NCBI GenBank assembly: GCA_015501585.1
Contig: JADNRY010000006.1
Location: 186,001 to 250,000 of the forward strand
DNA: 64,000 bases
From: Rhodocollybia butyracea
Lineage: Eukaryota > Basidiomycota > Agaricomycetes > Agaricales > Omphalotaceae
Reading direction: 5' to 3'
The notes beneath the pieces were generated by a model. The model did no database searches, had not been told where the DNA came from, and was given only the letters and a program-made list of their open reading frames with translations. A program made the position numbers and the translations under genes. Numbering within the stretch: position 1 is the stretch's first letter; each line of letters starts with the position of its first letter. Of the stretch, positions 21,735-32,452 are shown piece by piece.

Positions 21735-24700
21735 TTAAACGTCCATATCCGTGAAACCCATCCCCTTCTTTCTCATATGCGCATATCTTCCTGCACTCCT
21801 TCCAAAGTCCTCAAACTCATCCTCTGTCCCTACCTCATCATCTACGTCCACATAGTCTTCATCTCTATCCTCATCATCATCCTTATGCCGTGCGGTAAAC
21901 GCATCTGCATGTGATGATACAGACTCTCCCCCGCTATATGTGAACCCACGGAAGTTCTCCTGCACACTATTCGTGAGTGGAGTACTGGGGGGCGGACGTT
22001 GCCTCTTCCCCTGTCGTCCATTGGCATTGATATCAATCCCGGTAATGCGGTGCTGCGATGACCTGGGTGATGAGTGATTTGACTTATTCGAAGCACCACT
22101 TCCGTTTCGTGATAGTCCACCGTTTCGAGAGGAAGATTTCTTGGACGATGTCTTGTGCGAAGTTACTCCGTTTGCGGACGTTCCATTAGACAATATCAAC
22201 GAGGTCATGGGTGATATGGGTGTCATGGGCGGTGTCCTCCCAGTCTTCTCACTTCCAAGTGGCCCATTAGGCATGTGGCCACTGCTGAGGTACCCACTTC
22301 CACCCAAACTCTGAGAAACCCAGCTCCCTGATGGATCATCCTCGGCAAAATCGGCATAATCATCCTCGTTCAACCCAACGTCTGCAATACTCTTCTCCGT
22401 AAACTCGGGGTCAAAGTTGGATGTCGACTCGTCAGACTCAACGACAGGCTTGAAAGGAGGAGTGACTTTCTTCTGCGCAAGAAGATTGAAGTCGATGGTT
22501 TTGAAGAAGGGGTGTTCCTTAAGCTCTTCGGCATCGCGATTGGCGCCAAGACGGTGCTTGGGATTTCTATTAAGGAGCTATACAACGCGTGATTAGCCCA
22601 GAAAAAAACAGAATAACTTAGAACATTCATTCACTTACCCCCTTGACAAACTGCTTTCCATCCTCATTTATGACACCCTTTGGAAACCTAATCTTTCCAA
22701 AACAAATATTTTTGTACATTTGCTGCGTTTCCTCGGCGTAAAACGGACTCCATCCACAACACATTTCAAACAACAACACTCCCAGACTCCAAAAGTCTAC
22801 AATCTTCGAGTATCCGTGCTCGTCCAAGAGTATTTCGGGCGCAAGATATTCTGTCGTTCCACAAAATGTCGTCGTCAGCTCGTCTGAGCGCAAGTTGGCT
22901 TTCGATAGGCCAAAGTCACATAAAGCAACGTGACCGGTTGCGTCGAGAAGGATGTTCTCTGGCTTTAGATCTCGATACACAATGTCGTATTTGTGCAAAT
23001 GTTCCAGCGCCAAAATCAACTCTGCGACATAGAATCTCGCTCGTTCCTCCGAAAACCTGGTTTCTCTCTGCAAATGCCAAAATAACTCTCCTCCACTCTT
23101 AAAGTCCGTGACCAAATACAAGTCTTGCTCTGTTTGGAAGCTAAACTTCAGTCCAACGAGAAATGGCGACTCCAATGATCGTTGTAAAATCTGTCGCTCT
23201 CCGATAGTGTGCGCAACTTCTTTCTTGGCAACAATCTCTTTTTTAGAAAGGATTTTCATGGCATATATTCGTTTGGTGTCGCGTTTCCGGACTTGTAAGA
23301 CTTTTCCGAATGTACCACGACCGATAAGTTTAAGGAACTCGAAATCCCGTGGAGTCAAGGCTCGTTTATTCTGGAAGGAGAAATCCCACCGAGGAGGAGG
23401 AAGGCCAAAGGGATGTGGAGATTGAGGACCGGAACCATTGGGTGATAGAGAAGATGATTGAAGGAATAGAGCATATGGGAAAGACGATTTTCGAGGAAGG
23501 TCAAAAGATACGCGAGAAGCAAACAGCGATGTTTCCACGACCATCATGGAAGTAATGACGATCACAAGAGGGGTGACAAGTGATGCAGAACGACGAAGAG
23601 GAGGAGAAGGAGGAGGAGAAGAAGAAAAAAAAAATCAGTCAGTATAAAACTTCAAGAGTTCATATAGATAAGATCATGACGCAAGTGAATACTCGCTCAA
23701 AGAAACTCCCGAACACGATAACCCGATGTACAGCACCTCAACGCATACTCTAACGTATATTCCATCCATCATCACCACTCCCATCAAGATCGTCTCCAGC
23801 GTGTCCCATAAGCCAGCCAATGGAAAAGCGCCCGAGATAAGTAAAATCCCCCTGTCCAGGAATGAATAGCGCCGGACAAGCTTCAGAAGAAATGTGGGGT
23901 AAATCAGGAGCCATATCAAGAACCATTTAGCTCGGGAAGAGCAATACGAATGCGGGGTAATAGATGTGGGGCATTGATTTCGCTGGGGCAGGGTGGGATT
24001 CGGATGACCCCCACGGCTGAGGTTAACTTTGCAGCCAGCCTGTGCAAGGTAGCGCCGAAAACATCGGGTCAGGGGTAAGACTCTGGGCGATGGACAAGAG
24101 GACCTGGATGGACATCCAACACAGAACGGTACGTGCTAAACATCAGGCCTTCATGACTCAGGACCCTGATCGTGCCGCATGCCAAAGTCCTTCAGGGCAG
24201 AGGCAGGTCACCCCTCGCCTATCATTGGAGCATACGGACAGACAGAAGATTGCGTGTGGGAGTGAACCGCAAACAAATGAACCCGCAAAGAAAGAGACGG
24301 GTTATGGGTTAAATTACCCAAGTCCCAATCGGAACTCATCCACGTTATCAAAAGAGAAACATTGAACCCACCTTGTACTGCTCAAACGTAATCTGTACAC
24401 GCATTTCTCCAGTGACAGGTTCATTGGGATCGTTTTCAAATGGCCTGAGTCTGTAGAAAATCATGTCAGAGCAGTCAGAGACTTCAGCAATCGGAAATGA
24501 AAGGGAAGAACATTGAAAAATGAAAAGGGGGCGGAAATCGATTGAATCCGGGGGAAAATTTTTTGGACATCGGCTAAGAGAAAGAAACGACTTACTTGTA
24601 CCACTGGTCAACAGCATGATCATGGACTAGAATCGGTTTGATCTGAAGTGTACCCAAGAAACCCTGGTCCTCTACAGCACGGTCATAGACGTTGAAAGTA

Positions 24701-25571
24701 ATGAACGAGTCGGAGTTGGTAACATCGCTGTGAAGCATAGTTTAGATCTAAATAATCCTGAGCAAACGAAGACTTACAATGAGACTTCGTGTTTCCATAC
24801 GGGATTATGGGCTGAAAGCCTTCCAAAAAGCCCACCGCTGAGACCAGATCCTTTCGAACCAACACTCGAGCCTGGTGAGTTGTCCTTGCTCCCGATACTC
24901 CCGCCGCTTTTCCTTTTCGCAGCGGCATCGACAGCAGCTAGGGCATTGACTGCGTTGGATGAAGACGGCCGTGATGAAGTCAAGTTTGTCGCGGTACCCT
25001 TGACTTCTTTGTCGGTTTCATCGGTCGGATCACGGGAAACGAACTCATTCTGTTCGAACTGGACGACGACATAGGGCCTGGCATTCAGTGAGCGAACACT
25101 GAGGTTTCTAGCCTGCAGGAGCTTTACGTGGATTTGGCCCCTTGAAACTGGCGTTGATGTTGAAGCCGAGCTGCTGTTGGTCGGCGGAGCTGTTGTTTGT
25201 GTGCCATTCAAAGGCAAGGGAGCCTTGGTGGGCGATGACGATGTCGCTGAGGACTTGTTTGCATTCTTATTGGATTTGTTTCTGGCGGGAGGCGGAGGTA
25301 ACTGCATGTTAAAGTCTGGACCATGAATATCTAGAGACAGGCTTGTACTGGGAAATGAAGAATAAGCGCGGCCCGGCGTTAAATTTGCATCCTTTGAAAA
25401 AAAGGGCGCTGAGTGGGCTGAAGTTGGTGTTAATAGTGGATGATAACCAGAACTGGCCATAGTAGACGCAGTCAAGTCGAATGGATTTCGTTCATGGCCA
25501 CCATCGTCAGCACGAGGAGTAAGCTGGTCCATCGCTGCAGGAGATGCCGATGAAGGCCAGAATTTGAGCAT
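21735..25571 (-). CDS. SCH9: Sch9-type AGC kinase with N-terminal C2 domain
   Basis: Serine/threonine kinase of the Sch9 branch of AGC kinases, the main TORC1 effector controlling growth, ribosome synthesis and longevity in yeast. The N-terminal exons (25571 to 24372) hold a disordered S/T/P tail and a C2 domain (GQIHVKLLQARNLSVRSLNA, PYVVVQFEQNEFVSRD, then SFITFNVYDRA and MRVQITFEQYK). After a 1001-nt intron (23371-24371) the kinase begins NKRALTPRDFEFLKLIGRGT. It has the glycine loop GRGTFGKV, catalytic Lys in AMKILSKK, YRDLKPEN, CDFGLSKAN and GTTEYLAPE. The tail has a turn-motif region and FDPEFTEKSI, then a long S/D-rich extension. The start at 25571 (MLKFWPSSASP) was chosen; an in-frame ATG at 25616 is possible. 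Confidence 0.93.
23371..24371 (-). other. 1001-nt intron of SCH9 with possible internal promoter
   Basis: Donor AAG|GTGGGT and acceptor CCAG|AAT join EQYK directly to NKRALTP, exactly the C2-kinase junction expected from Sch9 proteins. The intron is about 15-20 times longer than others in this window. Near its 3' end, on the coding strand, a TTTTATAC element and a long CT-rich tract (23591-23634) precede an ATG at 23565. The frame from that ATG stays open through the acceptor into the kinase domain. Confidence 0.6.
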
Positions 25572-25674
25572 TCGAAAGAGATAAATCCGCAGGAGATGCT
25601 GGTAGTAGATAACCAAGGATAATTACAGGTAAACTAGTGATTTGTGGAGTAACGTTTCTCAAGCGGAGTATCTA

Positions 25675-26290
25675 TTATGGCTCCTTCAGCCGTTCCTTTG
25701 CCGAACTCAGTATTTTCACTATTCCTCCTATTAAACCTCCTAGCAAAATTGTCTGTCTTGTCGTCCTCCAAGGCAATCTATCTGTAAAATTTATCAGTTC
25801 AGAGTTACACAGCAAAGCCTATTCTATACTTACAAACTCCACAAAACAAGCCAGCTGTTCCGAGCCCCGCACCGACTTCCTTTACTTCTTTCATCGGCCC
25901 CCCCAGCGCACCTAATCCCTCTTCAATTCCTACCCATCCAACGGAAAACGCGACCAATTTTGTAGACTCCTTGGCAGCTCCTTTCAACCCTCCCAATATT
26001 ACTTTGTAATTCTTGGTTTTATTGTAGAAATACCATCCCTTCACTGTTCTTGGTGGCCGATGCGCATTTTCAGCCAAAAATCGCAGCGATGTTGCTCGCC
26101 CGCCGCGAATAATCCCAATCGTTGATCCAACAATGAAGGCGACACCAGGAAGGACAAACATCCTCGGTGGAACATCCACATGAATTGCTCCATTTTCGTC
26201 TTTCCAAATGACACTTGGTATGAGGGATTTAGGTGCCGGAGCAGTTTTTGACGATGAGGGGTCTACATTCTGCGAGCTTGTCGCCGACAT
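25675..26290 (-). CDS. Small membrane protein, Tim17/22/23-like glycine motifs
   Basis: About 180 residues in two exons. The start at 26290 (MSATSSQNVDPSS) was chosen over an in-frame upstream ATG at 26374. A polar tail is followed by a hydrophobic glycine-rich segment (LPGVAFIVGSTIGIIRGGR), a conserved-looking middle (LRFLAENAHRPP, GWYFYNKTKNYKV), a second glycine-rich segment (GGLKGAAKESTKLVAFSVGW) and, after a 51-nt intron, LPWRTTRQTILLGGLIGGI. Short GxxxG helices of this kind are seen in the Tim17/Tim22/Tim23 and TIMMDC1-like group, suggesting an inner-membrane translocase or complex I assembly relative. That assignment is similarity by eye only. Confidence 0.6.
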
Positions 26291-26615
26291 GGAAAAATAT
26301 GAGCCTAAAGTTCCGGAACAACGGAGAGCAAAGTAAGTGACGTCACTCGTTCCAAAGCGTCTGATGTGATTCACTGTGATGGCAAAATCCGATGGAATAG
26401 AAAGGTGTCAAGAACTGCCTACATAGAGCTCTAATGCACGCAATCTCCGAGTAGCTATTAAAGATACACGGTATTATTACTGATTAAGATGCGCTAGCTA
26501 TCGAAAAAGCTCTAATGAACGCATCAAGTAGAATCCCTTTGTCTTTACCTCATCCACCATTGCGCCTTGGCCCTTATCTACTAGATACCATGAAAAAATC
26601 TTCCTAGTCTGACTT
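26291..26615. other. Tandem intergenic region
   Basis: 325 bases holding the promoter of the Tim17-like gene and the 3' flank of the AIM32-like gene, both on the minus strand. No further feature seen. Confidence 0.45.
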
Positions 26616-27966
26616 CTACCAATCATGTAGCGACTTGCATCCTGGGCGTGAGATGTTCACCCCTCCACGAAGCAGTGGTGGAAGAATCAATCCTTCTTCT
26701 AGTGTTTTAGAAACGATGGTTTCAACTTCGTGCGTAGACACACGTCCATACCATACTCCTACACCTTGAGGAGTGTAAATCTAGAAGTTTAATGGGTGAT
26801 TTTATCCAAAGAACGTCGAAGCAATGTATATATACGAAACAAACTTACTATGCAGTTACCGGCGTACCTATGGCCTCCTGTGTGAGAGTTGCGCAGAATT
26901 AGAACCTTCTTCTCGGATACCAATTCTTGTAGTTGCTTTGCTATGTGCTCCTCCTTTTCATTCTCTGTCCCAGAGCTCTCTTCCAGTGGAGATCCCACCG
27001 AATGTAGTGAGTATTCATTGATCTCCGTGTCCACAGTCCACCCCCGGTGTTCCAGACATTGGGTAAATGCTATATCACGATTAGCAGCCGGCAACCGGAA
27101 TTGAAACTGGAGCAATATATCGTACCTTGACCCAATTTTGCAGAAGCGATGTGACACTTGTTATCGCGTCGTTTGTGTGAGCCTAATAGGACCTATGAGA
27201 TCTTCATAGTACTAGGCGATTTCTGACAGACTCACACAGAAGAATCACGCAAGAATACGGAATTATCCAGCTACTGAGTGAGCGTATATCGCCAACAGGT
27301 CGGCGTGAGGATACGTTTGAAAGAGCAGAATCCCAGAGAGATTTGGCCCCGTCGAGCGTCCTAGGGATCTCCGTTACTAATTTGTAATCGGGGAAGACAA
27401 GAACCGTGTCATGGTCAGGATTTTCACTAAGGCTGTGGTGACTACCGTTCAAAATCGAAACTTTTGTCGAGTCGGACGAGTTGAACACGCCAGCGATCTG
27501 AATAGCCTGTTTGGACTTTGACTCCAAAGTGAGAGATGGTGCGCCGTTCATAATCTGCTGGACATGGGCGGCCAGAGAGTTTTTAGTAGAAGTAACTTCT
27601 CTATCCCAGTCCATTTTACCCGTAGAGATAACAATCTATACAATCTAAACGTCAGACGGCTTTTCAGAACGAAAAAATCAGGCTATACATACTTGTCGAC
27701 CGTACGGCTTGACGCTTCCAAGCATTACAGATTCCATGTCTACGCCAAATCTGTTTGGATACGATTCGTGTCCTTGTAGCGGGCAGGCTAGTCAGAGCAC
27801 TGCTGAGAGGACAGCAATGAACTTACCTTTATCACAGGGGTCGGGACATGATCTACAGTCTGCTTCTGTGAACGGAATGGAGACGGAGTCTAGCTGAGCC
27901 TGGAGTTGCTTAAGAGAGAAGCTTGGACCAAGAAGTGATTTCTTGAGCTGCCTGAGGTTGAACATG
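26616..27966 (-). CDS. AIM32: AIM32-like thioredoxin-fold [2Fe-2S] protein
   Basis: Sucrase/ferredoxin-like family protein related to yeast Aim32, a mitochondrial thioredoxin-like iron-sulfur protein. It starts MFNLRQLKKSLLGPS. The N-terminal zone has an acidic, Cys-containing stretch (FTEADCRSCPDPCDK), then GSVKPYGRQ. After a GTGAGT intron the cluster-binding motif reads CSHKRRDNKC (C-x8-C). Then come FTQCLEHRGWTVDTE and, near 26870, the family histidine motif HTGGHRYAGN. The last exon gives IYTPQGVGVWYGRVST and ends LLRGGVNISRPGC. Both Cys and both His ligand positions expected for the thioredoxin-like ferredoxin are present. It is divergent from the sirtuin gene with a 204-bp shared upstream region. 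Confidence 0.8.
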
Positions 27967-28170
27967 AGCGAGAGAAAAACGGGGCCAGTCTTGCGTACTC
28001 TTCACTTGCATTTAAGATTGCCATATTTCAGGGTTGTTATCAGATAAAAAGAGAGCCGAGTTTACACGCGTTTTGTCGGCATTACGTAATCTCGGCCGAT
28101 TTTATCTGACTTTCGCATTTTTCCGTTCTCCGTGCCGTTCTGTCATTCTCATTATTGTCAATCTCTTCAA

Positions 28171-29246
28171 ATGGCTTTCCAGCAGTCTGACAATATGCAT
28201 AAGTTCAGCAAAGTTCTGGGCTCTGCGAAGAATATCATCGTGGTAGCTGGAGCTGGCCTTTCTGCAGCATCGGGTAATACTTCTATCAATACCTGAATGG
28301 CCTATAGTTACATTACCTTCTGTAAAATGTCAGGAATACCCACCTTCAGAGGTAAAGGAGGAATGTGGCGCAAATATGATGCTATATCCCTCGCCACCCC
28401 CGAAGCTTTCAAAGAAAATCCATCTCTGGTCTGGCAATTTTACAATTACCGTCGAGAGAGGTACGTTGTTCACCTAGGAATATCATCGATTGCCTGATGT
28501 TCTTCAGCGCACTTAAAGTCAAACCAAATGCGGCGCATGCCGCAATAGCTCGATTCTCTCTTCCATCCATTAGGCAGTCCATTGCGCCTGACTCAAAGTT
28601 CACTCTGATAACACAGAACGTCGATGGACTGAGTCCTTTGGCTTTGGAAGATGCCTTGTCCAAGTCTACGGATGCTGCAGATAAAGCAGCTCAAAAGTCA
28701 GTGATAGAAATGCACGGTGAATGGTTTTCGTCGTTCCATTTTGCACCTTCTCATAGGAAGAGCAGGAAGATTATTCGACGTCCAATGCACGGAATGCAAT
28801 CATGTTGAATTCAACCGTTCCTCACCAATATGTAAAGGGCTTGAAGGGACAGAACAATTAGTGGAGAAAAACGCAATGGATCCTGAGATACCTTTCAGCT
28901 CCCTTCCTCGCTGTTCCAGCTGTGGAGTCCTTGCTCGCCCTGGAGTTGTCTGGTTTGGAGAATCTATTCCGCACCTAGAAGTCATCGAGGATATCGTCGC
29001 TGAAGCTGACCTGTGTATCGTAGTTGGTACTTCTTCAACGGTAATCATCATTTGGAAGAATTTTCTCATTTGCTAATCATCCAATAGGTGCAACCAGCCG
29101 CTAGTTTTGCGGATGAAGTTCAGGAACAAGGAGGAAAAGTTGCCGTATTCAACCTGGAGCGCAGTGAAGGAGACAGCAATGCCGATTTTCTGTTCATTGG
29201 GCCGTGTGAAGACCTTTTACCAAAAGCTCTTGGTTTGGAGAATTGA
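28171..29246 (+). CDS. SIRT5-type sirtuin, NAD-dependent deacylase
   Basis: Class III sirtuin. It starts [20 protein letters not shown] and runs into the NAD-binding [15 protein letters not shown], joined across an intron. The catalytic histidine is in VIEMHG, reached after [12 protein letters not shown]. The zinc site is C-x2-C (CTEC) plus C-x2-C (RCSSC). The exon end FYNYRRE gives the Tyr-x2-Arg pair that in SIRT5 recognises succinyl, malonyl and glutaryl groups. Downstream are [10 protein letters not shown] and [16 protein letters not shown]. Five introns of ordinary size are present. Location is probably mitochondrial or cytosolic; no strong presequence is visible. Convergent with the next gene, 95 bases apart. 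Confidence 0.9.
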
Positions 29247-29341
29247 ATTATCAATGTGCAATAAACGGACTACGTTGCGGTAGTAAATATCTGTAGCACG
29301 ATTAGTGATTTTAAGATACGAAAGCAATCGTTATAGCATAC

Positions 29342-29926
29342 CTATGGGTCTGTTCTTGGAACTTCGTCTCGTAACGAGGAGGTATAATCTTCGCTATCAT
29401 CTTCAACAACCAATTCTCCCGGCGGAAGTCCAATCTCCCCTCCCTCTAACTCTTCTAATGCCTCTAAACCGGGTAAAGGATCAGTGTGCCCACTAGCATC
29501 CACCCCGTACAGTGCTTCCAGGATTTTCCATTCTCTCTCTGAATACTGAGCTGCGTTCCAATCAGTTTTTCCCTGGGTGGTTTTCTTAACCGCAATTTTT
29601 TCTCTTTCTCGATCCCATTCGCTGAATTTCGGTGCTGCGTTCGCTTGTTTATAGAAAAGACGAAGGGTTTCCAATCCGGCCTGGAGATAGGGCGAAGCTA
29701 AAGCAGTGTCTCGCGAACTGCCTGTGAAAGCCACGTCGATTCGCTCTGAAAGGTTTTCTGGTGTTATGAATGTGTCGGATTGATGGTATAGTGAAATGAG
29801 GGCACGCATTTTCTGCGGTGAAAGAGCATGAGGAGCCTCTGTCTTTTGAGCTTGTGAGGATGAATGACGCCTTAGAACGCGTGAAGATGAGGACACGGAC
29901 TGTCGCAATGTGGACGCAAAAGACAT
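29342..29926 (-). CDS. Small protein, probably mitochondrial, unknown
   Basis: Intronless 194-residue frame. The first 30 residues (MSFASTLRQSVSSSSRVLRR) are S/R-rich without acidic residues, as in a mitochondrial presequence. The middle is helical (LSPQKMRALISLYHQSDTFI, YLQAGLETLRLFYKQANAAP, EWKILEALYGVDASG). The C-terminus is acidic (LEALEELEGGEIGLPPGELV). I do not recognise the family. A structural role in a mitochondrial complex is possible but unsupported. Confidence 0.6.
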   Translation of the reverse strand: MSFASTLRQSVSSSSRVLRRHSSSQAQKTEAPHALSPQKMRALISLYHQSDTFITPENLSERIDVAFTGSSRDTALASPYLQAGLETLRLFYKQANAAPKFSEWDREREKIAVKKTTQGKTDWNAAQYSEREWKILEALYGVDASGHTDPLPGLEALEELEGGEIGLPPGELVVEDDSEDYTSSLRDEVPRTDP

Positions 29927-30035
29927 GGCGGTTGAAGAAAAATATATTGCACAGCCACAGCTCTCAATTTCGGTTAAGCGCTTGCTATATACTTACAATA
30001 ACACAGATGGTAAATTGGCGAACCGCTAAGTAGTA

Positions 30036-32055
30036 CTAAAGATGAGCTTTGATACCAGCTTTCTCCATGAGCAACGCCTGCTTCTTTTTAATTTCTCTAT
30101 CCCTCTCTACTAGCGCCGGTGCCCGTTTAAGTTCCTTCAATCCGACTTGTTGAATGTGCACTGCGTCGGGGCCCTGAAAGACGAAGTCAATTCGCAATTA
30201 CTCACAGTTCGAATGGAACTTACATCGGCAATTCGCAGTGTTCTCAGCCCAGCCCAGGCCTTAGCAAGCTCCTGATCTTGCGAGACACCTTCAGCACCAA
30301 ATGACTGAATGGCTCGATCTATGACTTCGAGTGCCATGCTAGGAACCACAAACTAAGGATAGACATCAGGATCAGGTTGAATGTTTAATACAAAACTGGA
30401 CCTACTTTGGCGATTCCAATCTCCTTTAAAGCACCTTTAGCTTTGACCTTGTCAATCTAGAGAAGATGGGGTGTTGGCTGGAGCGTACGATGTTGATCTA
30501 GGAGCATACCTGGAGAGCAGCACTTAGCACAAGTAGTCGTGCACTTTCGATTTCTGCACGCGATTTCGCGATATCCGCGACTACGGTACCTGTTTGTATC
30601 AAATCAGCCACTAAGCAATGTACATAACGACTTGCATGACCACTGACCATGCTCATATAGGAATTTCCCAAAAGTCTTCCTCGCAGGATCCGTAACACGT
30701 CGTAGCATGGTGTCCAGGGCGTTCTGAGCAGCACCGATTGAACGCATACAGTGGTGAATACGACCAGGACTGCAAGATACAAGAGAATCAGAACCAGTTA
30801 GTGAACGAAGGTAAATAGAACTAACCCCAGACGACCTTGAATTATCTACGAGGGGAAAGAGTCAGACATACAATGAATGTATCAAGATTCAGAAATCTCA
30901 CCTCAAATCCTTTACCCCAGCCCAGAATGAGGTTGCCTACCGGGACTCGGACATTGTCATATATTATCTCGCAATGGCCTTCCGGCGCGTCGTCATATCC
31001 GAAAACCTTCATGGGTCTGACGATGTTGACACCCGGAGTATTTGCAGGGACAATGACAATACTTTGCTGGTGGTACGCGCTCTTGTTTCCCGGGTCACTC
31101 TTTCCCAGTACCAAATGGACTTTGCAGCGAGGATCACCAGCGCCTGATATCCACCTTGAGAGAAGAAGTCTGTGTGAGTTGATTATGAAATTGAAAAGAC
31201 ATACCACTTGTGTCCATTGATTACGATCTCGTCGCCTTCTCTTCTCAACGAGGTCCGAATGTTCGTCGCGTCGGAGGAAGCAACTAAGAACATTTAGCTG
31301 TTACCTCGTGACGTTTCTAATATGAAGCGTACTGTTCTTCTCGGTCATCGCAAACGCTGAGCGGATTTCTCCGTTCAACAAAGGAACGAGCCATTTTTGC
31401 TGCTGTTCTTTGTTTGCGTACCTTGCCAGCACCTCTGCCAAAACAACACCATGAGCCAACTACAACTATCCCAACAAAGTGATCAGGATGAAACCAACCC
31501 ATGTTCCCAGTATCCGGAGCAGAGCAGTTGACTGCTTGAGGAGCAAAGTGCCCTCCTCTTCCCAAAATTTCAGCCATCACCGCATACTAGGTAACATTCA
31601 CATGCAATACACAAATCAAACGAACAATACTCCTACCTCCAGATTCGTAAGAGGTACTCCGTATTCCGGGTAATGAGCCTTACTTAGGAAAAGATTCCAT
31701 AATCCAAGTTTCTTTGCCTTGACTTTGAGCTCTTCAACAATGGGAATGACGGTCTTCCACCTCGTAGCTGGGTCGTCGGGTATCTGAGCATGAGCGACTT
31801 TGATTGCTGGAAGAATTTCATCCTAGAGTAGTTGTAAGTTAATGATCACTCAGTGGTAAAGGCCAACCTGGCCAAATACTCGCTTCCATGAATTTGATGA
31901 GCTTTGCCAATGTTTCCTTCCCATACGGAGTGAACTTGTCCTCTACCTACGAATCAAACAGATTGCTCAGAGTTAGGCAGCAAATGAGAGTACGGCATTC
32001 TGACCATGGCCCAGGAGGCCTCAGAGGTCCATTCTACAACAGGATGCTGTGACAT
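30036..32055 (-). CDS. Acyl-CoA dehydrogenase with C-terminal peroxisomal signal
   Basis: FAD-dependent acyl-CoA dehydrogenase, closest in feel to the ACAD10/ACAD11-type long-chain enzymes. It starts [17 protein letters not shown] and joins [17 protein letters not shown]-terminal domain: [20 protein letters not shown] and then SAPDTGNM. Middle beta domain: [27 protein letters not shown] with the substrate-loop [14 protein letters not shown]-terminal helical domain: [19 protein letters not shown], then [20 protein letters not shown] ahead of RTLRIADG. The last three residues are AHL, which fits the PTS1 peroxisomal consensus [SAC][KRH]L. About ten short introns. The predicted role is beta-oxidation, probably peroxisomal. 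Confidence 0.87.
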
Positions 32056-32452
32056 TGGAGAGGAAGGAGTTGTGGGACGCGTGAGACGAGACGCGAGTTG
32101 TTAAAGGCCGAGCGGTTATGGTGATTACCGGAACCGATTCGGGATTATTTCCTCCGAGGGCCGAGGCTCAAGAAATTAATGCATTACAATACACTTTACG
32201 AGGCCCATACATAAGAGCAAGCTATAGATCAGCTATGTGTACCAGGCAAGGGTATACAGACAGGTAGGTTAATATAATGAGTATTGGTAGGTAAGGATAC
32301 AGAGATTCATAAGGGGAATGGATATACATAAAACAATGGTACATGCCTGCAATGTTTATGAGGAAGGCGGATTACACGAGATAAAATATCCCATTAGGTT
32401 CAAATCAAGAAGAAAAACATAATGTCCACAACACGAGGGCAAGGCAGCAGCA
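32056..32452. other. Tandem intergenic region
   Basis: 397 bases with the promoter of the acyl-CoA dehydrogenase gene and the 3' flank of the Zn2Cys6 gene. AT-rich; nothing further seen. Confidence 0.45.

Noticed and set aside
21735..23565. Reading Sch9 kinase and C2 exons as two separate genes
   Set aside because: The C2 exon ends exactly where Sch9 proteins pass into the kinase domain and valid donor and acceptor sites join them in frame, so one gene with a long intron is the better model.
32390..32410. GGTTCAAATC-like sequence suggesting a tRNA B box
   Set aside because: No A box, acceptor stem or cloverleaf could be formed around it.
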